The notes beneath the pieces were generated by a model, which was not told where the DNA came from, did no database searches, and saw nothing but the letters and a program-made list of their open reading frames with translations. The position numbers and the translations under genes are program-made. Positions 25,941 through 40,657 of a stretch of DNA of 46,067 bases are shown here, piece by piece; position 1 is the stretch's first letter, and each line of letters opens with the position of its first letter. Source of the stretch: Mycobacterium sp. Marseille-P9652. GTDB lineage: Bacteria > Actinomycetota > Actinomycetes > Mycobacteriales > Mycobacteriaceae. Location: contig NZ_CACRUY010000045.1 in NCBI RefSeq assembly GCF_902652685.1, forward strand, positions 1-46,067, given 5' to 3'.

Positions 25941-27164
25941 ATGAGACTCCTGCGTTCCGCGTCGTGCCTGGCAGCGGCCATTTCCCTGATGGCCGCCCCG
26001 GCGGCGCTGCCGCTGGCCCGGGCCGAGCCCGGCGCCGGACCAAACGCCGCGCCGGCCTGCCCGTTCAAGGTGAGCACCCCACCGGCCGTGGACTCGTCGG
26101 AGGTGCCGCAGGCCGGTGACCCGCCGATCCCGCTGGCGGTGCCCGCCAAGCCCGTCGGCGGCGAGGCGCTGGGAAGCTGCGGCATCGTCACCGCCCCCGA
26201 CACGCCGCCCCTGCCGAACGACGTCTCCGCCGACGCCTGGCTGGTCGCCGACCTGGACAGCGGCGCCGTGGTCGCGGCCAAGGACCCGCACGGCCGCCAC
26301 CGCCCGGCCAGCATCATCAAGGTGCTGATCGCGATGGCGTCGATCAACGCGCTCAACCTCAACAAGTCGGTGCCGGGCACCGCCGACGACGCCGCCGCCG
26401 AGGGCACCAAGGTCGGCGTCGAGGAGGGCGGGGTCTTCACCGTCAACCAGCTGCTGCACGGCCTGCTGATGCACTCCGGCAACGACGCCGCGCACGCGCT
26501 GGCGATGCAGCTCGGCGGCATGCAGCAGGCGGTGGAGAAGATCAACGTGCTGGCCGCCAAGCTGGGCGGCAAGGACACCCGCGTGGCGACACCGTCGGGG
26601 CTGGACGGCCCCGGGATGAGCACGTCGGCCTACGACATGGGCTTGTTCTACCGCTACGCCTGGCAGAACCCGACGTTCGCCGACATCGTCGCCACCCGCA
26701 CCTTCGACTTCCCGGGCCACGGCGACCACCCCGGCTACGAGCTCGAGAACGACAACCAGCTGCTCTACAAGTATCCCGGCGCGCTCGGCGGAAAGACCGG
26801 CTACACCGACGACGCCGGCCAGACGTTCGTCGGCGCCGCCAACCGCAACGGCCGGCGGCTGATGGCGGTCCTGCTGCACGGGACGCGGGTGCCGATCGCG
26901 CCCTGGGAGCAGGCGGCGCATCTGCTCGACTACGGGTTCGCCACCCCGCAGGGCACCCAGGTCGGGGCGCTCGTCGAACCCGACCCGTCGCTGCTGCCCA
27001 AGCGCGACACCGGCGACCATCCCAACGCCGCGCAGGCGGCCGACCTGGTGCCGTCGGCGGACGCGCTTCCCGTGCGGGTGGGCGTCGCCGTCGTCGGCAC
27101 GGTCATCGTGTTTAGTTTGATCATGGTCGCACGCTCGATGAACCGCCGACCTCAACACCGTTGA
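25941..27164 (+). CDS. dacB1: D-alanyl-D-alanine carboxypeptidase DacB1
   Basis: A 407-residue penicillin-binding protein that trims the terminal D-Ala of peptidoglycan stem peptides outside the membrane. It has a signal peptide (about 1-29), a Pro-rich segment, then the three active-site motifs SIIK (124-127), SGN (179-181) and KTG (285-287). A C-terminal helix near 379-398 should anchor it. It matches Rv3330 (405 residues). Its TGA overlaps the TTG start of sugI. Confidence 0.95.
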   Translation: MRLLRSASCLAAAISLMAAPAALPLARAEPGAGPNAAPACPFKVSTPPAVDSSEVPQAGDPPIPLAVPAKPVGGEALGSCGIVTAPDTPPLPNDVSADAWLVADLDSGAVVAAKDPHGRHRPASIIKVLIAMASINALNLNKSVPGTADDAAAEGTKVGVEEGGVFTVNQLLHGLLMHSGNDAAHALAMQLGGMQQAVEKINVLAAKLGGKDTRVATPSGLDGPGMSTSAYDMGLFYRYAWQNPTFADIVATRTFDFPGHGDHPGYELENDNQLLYKYPGALGGKTGYTDDAGQTFVGAANRNGRRLMAVLLHGTRVPIAPWEQAAHLLDYGFATPQGTQVGALVEPDPSLLPKRDTGDHPNAAQAADLVPSADALPVRVGVAVVGTVIVFSLIMVARSMNRRPQHR

Positions 27165-28525
27165 GCTCGGCCCCTGCCCGACCGCGTGGTCTACTGGTCG
27201 GGCTCACCGCCGCCAGCGTCGGCCTCATCTACGGCTACGACCTGGCCATCATCGCGGGCGCGCAGTTGTTCGTCACCGAGGACTTCGGGCTTACGACGCG
27301 GCAGCAGGAACTGCTGACGACCATGGTCGTGCTCGGCATGATCCCCGGCGCCCTGGGCGCGGGCGTCCTGGCCAACGCGATCGGGCGCAAGCGGTCGGTG
27401 CTGCTGATCCTCGTCGCGTACGCGGCGTTCGCGCTGCTGGGCGCGTTCTCGACGTCCCTGCCGATGCTGTTGGCGGCGCGCTTCCTGCTTGGGCTGGCCA
27501 TCGGCGTCTCGGTGGTGGTCGTCCCCGTGTACGTGGCGGAGTCGGCCCCGGCGGCGGTGCGCGGATCGCTGCTGACGGCCTATCAGCTGACCATCGTGAG
27601 CGGGCTCGTCGTCGGATACCTGACCGGTTATGCGCTCGCGGGCGCGCACAGCTGGCGGTGGATGCTGGGGCTGGCCGTCGTGCCCGCAATCCTGCTGCTG
27701 CCGTTGGTCATTCGAATGCCGGACACCGCCCGCTGGTATCTGATGAAGGGCCGCGCACAGGAGGCCCGCGCCGCGCTGCAGCGCGTGGACCCCGCGGCGG
27801 ACGTGGACGCCGAACTCGCGGACATCGGCCGCGCGCTGGGCGAGGGCACGGGCGGTGTGTCGGAGATGCTGCGCCGGCCGTACCTTCGGGCGACGGTCTT
27901 CGTGGTGATCCTCGGGTTCCTGATCCAGATCACCGGCATCAACGCGATCATCTACTACAGCCCCAGGATCTTCGAGGCCATGGGCTTCACCGGCAACTTC
28001 GCGCTGCTGGCGCTGCCGGCGATCGTCCAGATCGCCGGGCTGATCGCCGTCGGCACCTCGGTGGCGCTGGTCGACCGGGTGGGCCGGCGCCCGATCCTGT
28101 TGTGCGGCATCGGCATGATGATCGCCGCGGGCGTCGTGCTGCTGGCCGTGTTCGCCCGGGGCCTGGGCAGCTCGATGGGCGGACCGGGACTGGTGATCGG
28201 CTTCGGCGGCGTGCTGCTCTTCATCTTCGGCTACACCATGGGCTTCGGCTCCCTGGGCTGGGTGTACGCCAGCGAGAGCTTCCCCACCCGGCTGCGGTCC
28301 CTGGGCTCGAGCGTGATGCTGACCTCCAACCTGGTGGCCAACGCCATCGTCGCCGCGGTCTTTCTGACCATGCTGCACGCGCTCGGCGGCGCGGGAACCT
28401 TCGCGGTGTTCGCGGTCCTCGCGGCCCTCGCCTTCCTCTTCGTCTACCGCTATGCCCCGGAGACCAAGGGCCGCCCGCTCGAGGACATCCGGCACTTCTG
28501 GGAGAACGGCGGCCGGTGGGAGTGA
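27161..28525 (+). CDS. sugI: MFS sugar transporter SugI
   Basis: A 454-residue, 12-helix transporter of the sugar porter family. Family marks are [10 protein letters not shown] in helix 1, GRKRSV and GRRPIL in the 2-3 and 8-9 loops, [26 protein letters not shown] in helix 7 (substrate site) and [11 protein letters not shown] at the end. The sugar is unknown; linkage to dacB1 and nagA makes an amino sugar plausible. The TTG start at 27161 overlaps the dacB1 stop (TTGA). M. tuberculosis Rv3331 is annotated as 502 residues, so a further upstream start is possible there but would run into dacB1 here. Confidence 0.9.
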   Translation: MSSAPARPRGLLVGLTAASVGLIYGYDLAIIAGAQLFVTEDFGLTTRQQELLTTMVVLGMIPGALGAGVLANAIGRKRSVLLILVAYAAFALLGAFSTSLPMLLAARFLLGLAIGVSVVVVPVYVAESAPAAVRGSLLTAYQLTIVSGLVVGYLTGYALAGAHSWRWMLGLAVVPAILLLPLVIRMPDTARWYLMKGRAQEARAALQRVDPAADVDAELADIGRALGEGTGGVSEMLRRPYLRATVFVVILGFLIQITGINAIIYYSPRIFEAMGFTGNFALLALPAIVQIAGLIAVGTSVALVDRVGRRPILLCGIGMMIAAGVVLLAVFARGLGSSMGGPGLVIGFGGVLLFIFGYTMGFGSLGWVYASESFPTRLRSLGSSVMLTSNLVANAIVAAVFLTMLHALGGAGTFAVFAVLAALAFLFVYRYAPETKGRPLEDIRHFWENGGRWE

Positions 28526-29643
28526 TCCGCGCGGGCGCCATCGTGCTCGACGGGCAGGTCCAGCGGCCCGGGTGGCTGGAGACATCCGGTGAGCGCATCG
28601 CGGCTTGCGGCGCCGGGGAACCCCCGCGGCCGCCCGACGACGACTTTCCGGATGGCACGGTGGTGCCCGGCTTCGTCGACATGCATGTGCATGGCGGCGG
28701 CGGGGCGTCCTACACCGAATCCGACCCGGACCGTATCGCCCAGGCTGCCGCGTTCCACCTGCGGCACGGCACCACCACGACGCTCGCCAGCCTGGTCACC
28801 GCGTCGCCGGCCGAACTCATAGCCGGGGTGCTGGCGCTGGCCGACGCGACCCGGCGGGGGCTCATCGCGGGCGTCCACCTCGAGGGGCCGTGGCTGAGCC
28901 GGGCGCGGTGCGGCGCGCACGACCCGAACCGGGTGCGCCCCCCGGAGCCCGCGGAGCTCGACGCGGTGCTGGCCGCCGGTGGCGACGCGATCCGCATGGT
29001 GACCCTGGCGCCAGAACTCGCCGGCGCCGAGGCGGCGACCCGGCGCTTCGTCGACGCGGGAGTCGTTGTCGCCGTGGGCCATACGGATGCCACGTACGAC
29101 CAGGCCCGGCGTGCGATCGCCGCCGGCGCCACCGTCGCGACCCACCTGTTCAACGCGATGCCCCGGCCGGACCCCCGCGAACCCGGCCCCGCGCTCGCCC
29201 TGCTCGAGGACCCCGGCGTGACGTGCGAGCTGATCGCCGACGGCGTCCACGTGCATCCGGCGATGTGCCGCTTCGCGATCGAGGCGGCGGGTCCCCGGCG
29301 CGTGGCGGCGATCACCGATGCCATCGCCGCCGCCGGATGCGACGACGGGCCGTTCGAGCTCGGCGGGATGCCGATCGAGGTGGCGTCCGGGGTGGCGCGG
29401 GTACGCGGGACGTCGACGATCGCCGGCAGCACGGCCACCATGGCCCGCGTCTTCCGCAACGTCGCGGAGCTGGCCGGGGTGGCCGCCGCCGCGACCATGA
29501 CCTCCACCACCCCCGCGCGGGCGCTGGGGCTGCCGCGGGTGGGCGGCATCGAAGCCGATTACGACGCGAATCTGGTTGTGCTGGACCGTGACCTGCGGGT
29601 CACCGCCGTGATGGTGCGCGGCGACTGGCGGCCCACTGCGTAG
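28522..29643 (+). CDS. nagA: N-acetylglucosamine-6-phosphate deacetylase
   Basis: A 373-residue metal amidohydrolase converting GlcNAc-6-phosphate to GlcN-6-phosphate and acetate. VVPGFVDMHVHGGGG holds the first metal pair, HLEGPWLSRARCGAH the substrate site, AVGHTDATYD and THLFNAM further ligands, and AITDAIAAAG the catalytic aspartate. The GTG at 28522 overlaps the sugI stop (GTGA); GTG at 28516 is an alternative. M. tuberculosis Rv3332 is 383 residues. The operon links wall trimming, uptake and amino sugar recycling. Confidence 0.92.
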   Translation: MIRAGAIVLDGQVQRPGWLETSGERIAACGAGEPPRPPDDDFPDGTVVPGFVDMHVHGGGGASYTESDPDRIAQAAAFHLRHGTTTTLASLVTASPAELIAGVLALADATRRGLIAGVHLEGPWLSRARCGAHDPNRVRPPEPAELDAVLAAGGDAIRMVTLAPELAGAEAATRRFVDAGVVVAVGHTDATYDQARRAIAAGATVATHLFNAMPRPDPREPGPALALLEDPGVTCELIADGVHVHPAMCRFAIEAAGPRRVAAITDAIAAAGCDDGPFELGGMPIEVASGVARVRGTSTIAGSTATMARVFRNVAELAGVAAAATMTSTTPARALGLPRVGGIEADYDANLVVLDRDLRVTAVMVRGDWRPTA

Positions 29644-29649
29644 ACGGCG

Positions 29650-29676
29650 TGTCACATGACGCCGCGCTGCCGCGTC
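29650..29676 (+). promoter_or_regulatory. Perfect ECF41 (SigJ) promoter of the DoxX gene
   Basis: TGTCACA (29650-29656), a 16-base spacer and CGTC (29673-29676): an exact match to the ECF41 consensus as I recall it, with the same spacer as the CMD promoter. It starts 7 bases after the nagA stop and would give a leader of about 28 bases that includes AGGAGG. Confidence 0.7.
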
Positions 29677-29711
29677 ATACAGGTGAATCGCCAACAACGC
29701 AGGAGGCCATG

Positions 29712-30080
29712 ATGAATGTGCTGCTATGGACTTTGCAGATATCGCTTGCCGCGATCTTCACCGCATCGGGGCTGGCGAAGATCAGCATGCCCCGTGACCG
29801 GCTCATCGCGACTGGACAAACCGGGATCGCGCCGTTCCCAATGCCGGTGGTACGCCTCACCGCATTCAGTGAACTGTTGGGCGCCATAGGCATTGTTGTG
29901 CCTCGCCTGGTTGGAGTCGCGGAGTTCCTCATCCCGGCTGCCGCCGGCGGACTGGCGATCGTCATGGTGGGCGCCATGGCCTCCCACGCATATCTTCGCG
30001 AGCCCCGCAACGTCGCAGTGAACGTGGCCATCTTCATCGCAGCCGTCACGCTGGCTGTCGGCAGGGGACTCGGACTATGA
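29712..30080 (+). CDS. DoxX-family membrane protein
   Basis: A 122-residue membrane protein with four predicted helices and the DoxX pattern (LAAIFTASGLAKIS, FSELLGAIGIVVPRLVGVAEFL in parts). DoxX-like proteins have been linked to oxidative stress and thiol handling; the biochemical role is not settled. ATG at 29712 is preferred since AGGAGG at 29701-29706 is 5 bases upstream; ATG at 29709 is too close. Base composition looks less GC-rich than the neighbours, and M. tuberculosis has other genes here (Rv3333c, Rv3334), so it may be acquired. It carries a SigJ-type promoter. Confidence 0.85.
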   Translation: MNVLLWTLQISLAAIFTASGLAKISMPRDRLIATGQTGIAPFPMPVVRLTAFSELLGAIGIVVPRLVGVAEFLIPAAAGGLAIVMVGAMASHAYLREPRNVAVNVAIFIAAVTLAVGRGLGL

Positions 30081-30126
30081 GCGTCCATCGACGAGATCAC
30101 GGTCATGGTGCGCCCGCTCAAGTCGG

Positions 30127-31176
30127 CTACCGTTTTCGCGGACCGGATGCGCGCGGCTGTCGCGACAATCTGGTAACCGCAAGGCCGCCAAGGGCTCCCA
30201 GTGCCGCCGCGGTGAGCGCCTGACGCGCGCTGAGTCCTTCGTCCAGTTGCACGCGGGGCGCGATGATGGCCGGTGGCGGCGGGTCGACGGGCAACCGGCG
30301 TGGATCGGTCGACGCGGTGGCCGCCCACGCCGCGCAGAACAGCACGAGATACGCCGTGATGTAGGAGAACACCATCAGCCCCAGCACCGGACCGAACGTG
30401 GCGCCCGCCGCGCTGCGCAACACCACCCGAAGATAGATCGACGCCACCTGCTTGAACACCTCGAAGCCCACCGCCGCGATCATCCCGGCGCGCATCGAGT
30501 CGACGACATTGACCTTCTCCCGGGGCAGTCGGGCGATCATCCAGGTGAACAGCAGCCACGACACGAGCACCGACACCACGATCGACACACCGCGAAGCAG
30601 CCAGTCGATCACGGAAAGCTCGGGCACCCCAAGCCATTTCAGGACCGCGGACATCGGCTGGGCGTGACCGAGCGTCGTCAGCGCGATGGTCGCCACCGTC
30701 ACCGCGAACGTGCCCAGCATCGCCAGCAGGTCGGAAACCTTGTTGCGCACGAACCCCGGCGAGTCGATGCGGTGCTCCCACCACATCTCCGTCAAAGCCT
30801 GCCGCAGGTGCGACATCCAGCCCAGTCCGCCCCACGCCGCGGTCACCAGGCCGATCACCCCGACCGACGTGCGCGCGTCGATCGCCGAGTTGATCAGGTC
30901 GAGCAACTGCTGCCCCAGCGGCCCCGACACCTGCGAGCGGATGTGGTCGTCGATCGTGTTCAGCAGCTGCGGCCGCACGGCCAGCATGAATCCGAAGACC
31001 GCGAAACCGACCATGAGCAAAGGGAATAGCGCGAAGATCGTGTAGTACGTGAGTCCGGCCGCGAAGAACCCGCCGTTGCGGTCGTCGAAGCGCTGGTACG
31101 CGCGGATGACGTGGTCCAGCCAGGGAAACCGGGAGCGCAGCCGACCGAAGAAACCCGGCTTGACCGGCTCACTCAT
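30127..31176 (-). CDS. YihY/UPF0761-family membrane protein (Rv3335c-like)
   Basis: A 349-residue inner membrane protein with about six helices and the family motifs GFFAAGLTYYTIFALFPLL (20-residue stretch in helix 1), WGGLGWMSHLRQALTEMW and FGPVLGLMVFSYITAYLVL in parts. The family was once called ribonuclease BN, but that activity belongs to another gene; the function is unknown. It starts 9 bases after trpS ends and is probably co-transcribed. The C-terminal tail after residue 290 is polar and Pro-rich and makes it longer than the M. tuberculosis protein (289). Confidence 0.87.
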   Translation of the reverse strand: MSEPVKPGFFGRLRSRFPWLDHVIRAYQRFDDRNGGFFAAGLTYYTIFALFPLLMVGFAVFGFMLAVRPQLLNTIDDHIRSQVSGPLGQQLLDLINSAIDARTSVGVIGLVTAAWGGLGWMSHLRQALTEMWWEHRIDSPGFVRNKVSDLLAMLGTFAVTVATIALTTLGHAQPMSAVLKWLGVPELSVIDWLLRGVSIVVSVLVSWLLFTWMIARLPREKVNVVDSMRAGMIAAVGFEVFKQVASIYLRVVLRSAAGATFGPVLGLMVFSYITAYLVLFCAAWAATASTDPRRLPVDPPPPAIIAPRVQLDEGLSARQALTAAALGALGGLAVTRLSRQPRASGPRKR

Positions 31177-31185
31177 ACGCCGAAC

Positions 31186-34646
<3,461 letters not shown>

Positions 34647-34654
34647 CGCGAGCC

Positions 34655-36895
<2,241 letters not shown>

Positions 36896-36992
36896 GGTCC
36901 CTCTCCAGGCATCATTAGCGGTTGAATCTTGGGGGGCTCAGCGTTGTTCCTGCCACGTTATCAGCGGTGTTTGGACAGGTGTCGACCCGCCG

Positions 36993-37023
36993 TTGGCACG
37001 GAGTCGGCTCGGTAAGATAGTCT
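36993..37023 (+). promoter_or_regulatory. Likely promoter of the metZ-metX operon
   Basis: TTGGCA (36993-36998) with TAGTCT (37018-37023) 19 bases later; TAAGAT at 37013 is an alternative -10. A start just after 37028 would place the riboswitch at the very 5' end of the mRNA. Confidence 0.45.
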
Positions 37024-37030
37024 CCGTATT

Positions 37031-37151
37031 GGTCATGAGCGCCAGCGTCAAGCCCCGGCTTGCTGGCCGGCAACCCTCCAACCGCGGTGGGGTGCCCCGG
37101 GTGATGACCAGGTCTAGTAGCCAGTAGCCGGCTGCACGGCAAGCGCGGGTC
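37031..37151 (+). ncRNA. SAM-IV riboswitch upstream of metZ
   Basis: About 121 bases that match the mycobacterial SAM-IV aptamer as I recall it: it opens GGTCATGAGCGCCAGCG, continues with CAAGCCCCGGCTTGCTGG (P2 region), GGCAACCCTCC, GTGGGGTGCCCCGGG, TGATGACC which pairs with GGTCATG to close P1, and ends GGCAAGCGCGGGTCC, the pseudoknot side. It senses S-adenosylmethionine and should lower metZ-metX expression when SAM is high. Confidence 0.93.
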
Positions 37152-37163
37152 CGCCATGACGGG

Positions 37164-37179
37164 CCCCTGACTGAAGGGG
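37164..37179 (+). promoter_or_regulatory. Hairpin that can hide the metZ ribosome site
   Basis: CCCCT (37164-37168) pairs with AGGGG (37175-37179) over a 6-base loop. AGGGG is the best ribosome-binding sequence before the metZ ATG at 37192. This suggests that the riboswitch acts on translation by sequestering this site. Confidence 0.5.
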
Positions 37180-37191
37180 ATGGCAACTGCC

Positions 37192-38544
<1,353 letters not shown>

Positions 38545-38554
38545 GGGCACCGAC

Positions 38555-39694
38555 GTGACCATCTCCGACGTGCCCACCCAGACACTGCCCGCCGAGGGGG
38601 AAATCGGCTACGTCCACATCGGCTCGCTGACCACCGAGAGCGGCGTGGTGATCGACGACGTCTGCATCGCCGTGCAGCGGTGGGGCGAGCTGTCGCCGAC
38701 GCGCGACAACGTGGTGGTGGTTCTCCATGCGCTGACGGGCGATTCGCACATCACGGGCCCCGCCGGCCCCGGGCATCCCACGCCCGGCTGGTGGGACGGG
38801 GTCGCCGGGCCCGGCGCGCCCATCGACACCGACCGCTGGTGCGCCGTCGCCACCAACGTGCTGGGCGGCTGCCGGGGTTCCACCGGACCCAGCTCGCGCG
38901 CCCGGGACGGCAAGCCCTGGGGCTCCAGGTTTCCCTTGATCACCGTGCGCGACCAGGTGGAGGCCGACGTCGCCGCGCTGGCCGCCCTGGGCATCGACCG
39001 GGTTGCCGCCGTCGTCGGCGGATCCATGGGCGGCGCAAGGGCTTTGGAGTGGATGGTCGGGCACCCCGACCGGGTGCGGGCGGGCTTGCTGCTCGCCGTC
39101 GGCGCCCGCGCCACCGGCGACCAGATCGGCACGCAGACCACCCAGATCGCGGCCATCAAGGCGGACCCGAACTGGCAGGGCGGCGATTATCACGGCACGG
39201 GACGCAGGCCCGACGCCGGCCTGGCGATCGCCCGCCGCTTCGCGCACCTGACCTATCGCGGCGAGGTCGAGCTCGACACCCGCTTCGCCAACGAGATCCA
39301 GGGCGACGGCGACGGCCGCTACGCGGTGCAGAGCTACCTCGAGCACCAGGGCGACAAGCTGCTCGCCCGGTTCGACGCGGGCAGCTACGTGGTGCTGACC
39401 GAGACACTGAACAGCCACGACGTCGGCCGGGGGCGCGGCGGGGTGCCTGAGGCGTTGCGGGGCTGCCCGGTGCCGGCCGTGGTCGGGGGCATCACCTCCG
39501 ACCGGCTCTATCCGTTGCGCCTGCAGGAGGAGCTGGCCGAGCTGCTGCCGGGTTGCGGCGGGCTGCGGGTGGTCGAGTCGATCTGCGGGCACGACGGGTT
39601 CCTGGTCGAATCCGAGGCGGTCGGTGAGCTCATCCGCGAGACGCTCGACCTGGCCCACCGAACCGGCGAGAGCGAAGGCGCGTGCCGGCGGTGA
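38555..39694 (+). CDS. metX: Homoserine O-acetyltransferase
   Basis: A 379-residue alpha/beta-hydrolase-fold acyltransferase that moves acetyl from acetyl-CoA to homoserine. The nucleophile is Ser157 in [18 protein letters not shown] and ICGHDGFL contain the likely Asp and His. GTG at 38555 gives exactly the M. tuberculosis Rv3341 (metA) length. It works one step before MetZ and shares its transcript and riboswitch. Its stop overlaps the next gene (GTGA). Confidence 0.95.
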   Translation: MTISDVPTQTLPAEGEIGYVHIGSLTTESGVVIDDVCIAVQRWGELSPTRDNVVVVLHALTGDSHITGPAGPGHPTPGWWDGVAGPGAPIDTDRWCAVATNVLGGCRGSTGPSSRARDGKPWGSRFPLITVRDQVEADVAALAALGIDRVAAVVGGSMGGARALEWMVGHPDRVRAGLLLAVGARATGDQIGTQTTQIAAIKADPNWQGGDYHGTGRRPDAGLAIARRFAHLTYRGEVELDTRFANEIQGDGDGRYAVQSYLEHQGDKLLARFDAGSYVVLTETLNSHDVGRGRGGVPEALRGCPVPAVVGGITSDRLYPLRLQEELAELLPGCGGLRVVESICGHDGFLVESEAVGELIRETLDLAHRTGESEGACRR

Positions 39695-40425
39695 CGCGCT
39701 CGGGGCAGGAGCGCTCCCTCTCGTTCGGCTCGGCGGCGGCGGCCTATGAGCGCGGTCGCCCGTCGTATCCGCCTGAGGCGATCGACTGGCTGCTGCCGCG
39801 CGGCGCCCGGCAGGTGCTCGACCTCGGCGCGGGCACCGGGAAGCTGACCACCCGGCTGGTCGAACGCGGCCTCGAGGTGGTGGCCGTCGACCCGATCCCC
39901 GACATGCTCGAACTGCTGCGGGATGCGCTGCCGGAAACCAGCGCGCTGCTGGGCACCGCGGAAGAGATTCCGTTGCCCGACAACAGCGTCGACGCCGTGC
40001 TGGTGGCGCAGGCGTGGCACTGGGTCGACCCGGCGCGCGCCATCCCCGAAGTGGCTCGCGTGCTCCGCCCGGGCGGCCGGCTGGGCCTGGTGTGGAACAC
40101 CCGCGACGAACGGCTAGGCTGGGTGCGCGAACTCGGGGAGATCATCGGTTCCGACGGCGACCACGGCCGCTTCGACGTCGAGTTGAGCGAGTCGTTCACC
40201 GAGCCCGAGCGGCATCACGTGGAGTGGACGAATTACCTTACGCCGCAAGCCCTGATCGATCTGGTTGCGTCGCGCAGCTACTGCATAACCTCGCCGGCCG
40301 AGGTGCGCACCAGGACGCTCGACCGGGTGCGCGAGCTGCTGGCCACCCACCCGGCCCTGGCAAATGCGACCGGCCTGGCGCTGCCGTACGTCACGGTGTG
40401 CATCAGGGCGACACTCGAGGGGTAG
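39691..40425 (+). CDS. SAM-dependent class I methyltransferase (Rv3342-like)
   Basis: A 244-residue methyltransferase. Motif I is [12 protein letters not shown] near residue 40, followed by [11 protein letters not shown] (motif post I), [17 protein letters not shown] and [11 protein letters not shown]. This is the ubiquinone/menaquinone-biosynthesis-like Methyltransf_11 type; substrate unknown. GTG at 39691 overlaps the metX stop; GTG at 39682 is an alternative. Co-transcription with the methionine genes ties a SAM user to SAM supply. Confidence 0.88.
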   Translation: MTRSGQERSLSFGSAAAAYERGRPSYPPEAIDWLLPRGARQVLDLGAGTGKLTTRLVERGLEVVAVDPIPDMLELLRDALPETSALLGTAEEIPLPDNSVDAVLVAQAWHWVDPARAIPEVARVLRPGGRLGLVWNTRDERLGWVRELGEIIGSDGDHGRFDVELSESFTEPERHHVEWTNYLTPQALIDLVASRSYCITSPAEVRTRTLDRVRELLATHPALANATGLALPYVTVCIRATLEG

Positions 40426-40457
40426 GGCGGCGCGGCAAGCCCGGAGACCTGAGGCGG

Positions 40458-40646
40458 ATGACCGTCGCGCATTCCGTCGCCTCGCTCGTTGGAGACACCG
40501 AAAGCGCCGGGTCACAGGACGTCGTCATCGTTGGCCATTCGACGGGCGGCATGATGTTGCCCGGGGTGGTCACGGCGGGGGCCGCGCGGATCCGCGAAAT
40601 CCTCTTGGCTGCAGCGTTTCTGCCGTCCGAAGGGCCCGTCGTCCCC
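40458..40646 (+). pseudogene. Fragment of an alpha/beta hydrolase
   Basis: A frame from ATG 40458 gives about 63 residues that read like the middle of an alpha/beta hydrolase: VVIVGHSTGGMM has the nucleophile elbow (GHSTGG) and ILLAAAFLPSEG the next strand. The N-terminal strands and the acid and histidine parts are missing. The open frame runs on to 40733, but from about 40650 it is antisense to the end of the serpin gene, so homology is cut there. It looks like a remnant at the edge of an insertion or deletion. Confidence 0.6.
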
Positions 40647-40657
40647 CACACCCGGCT

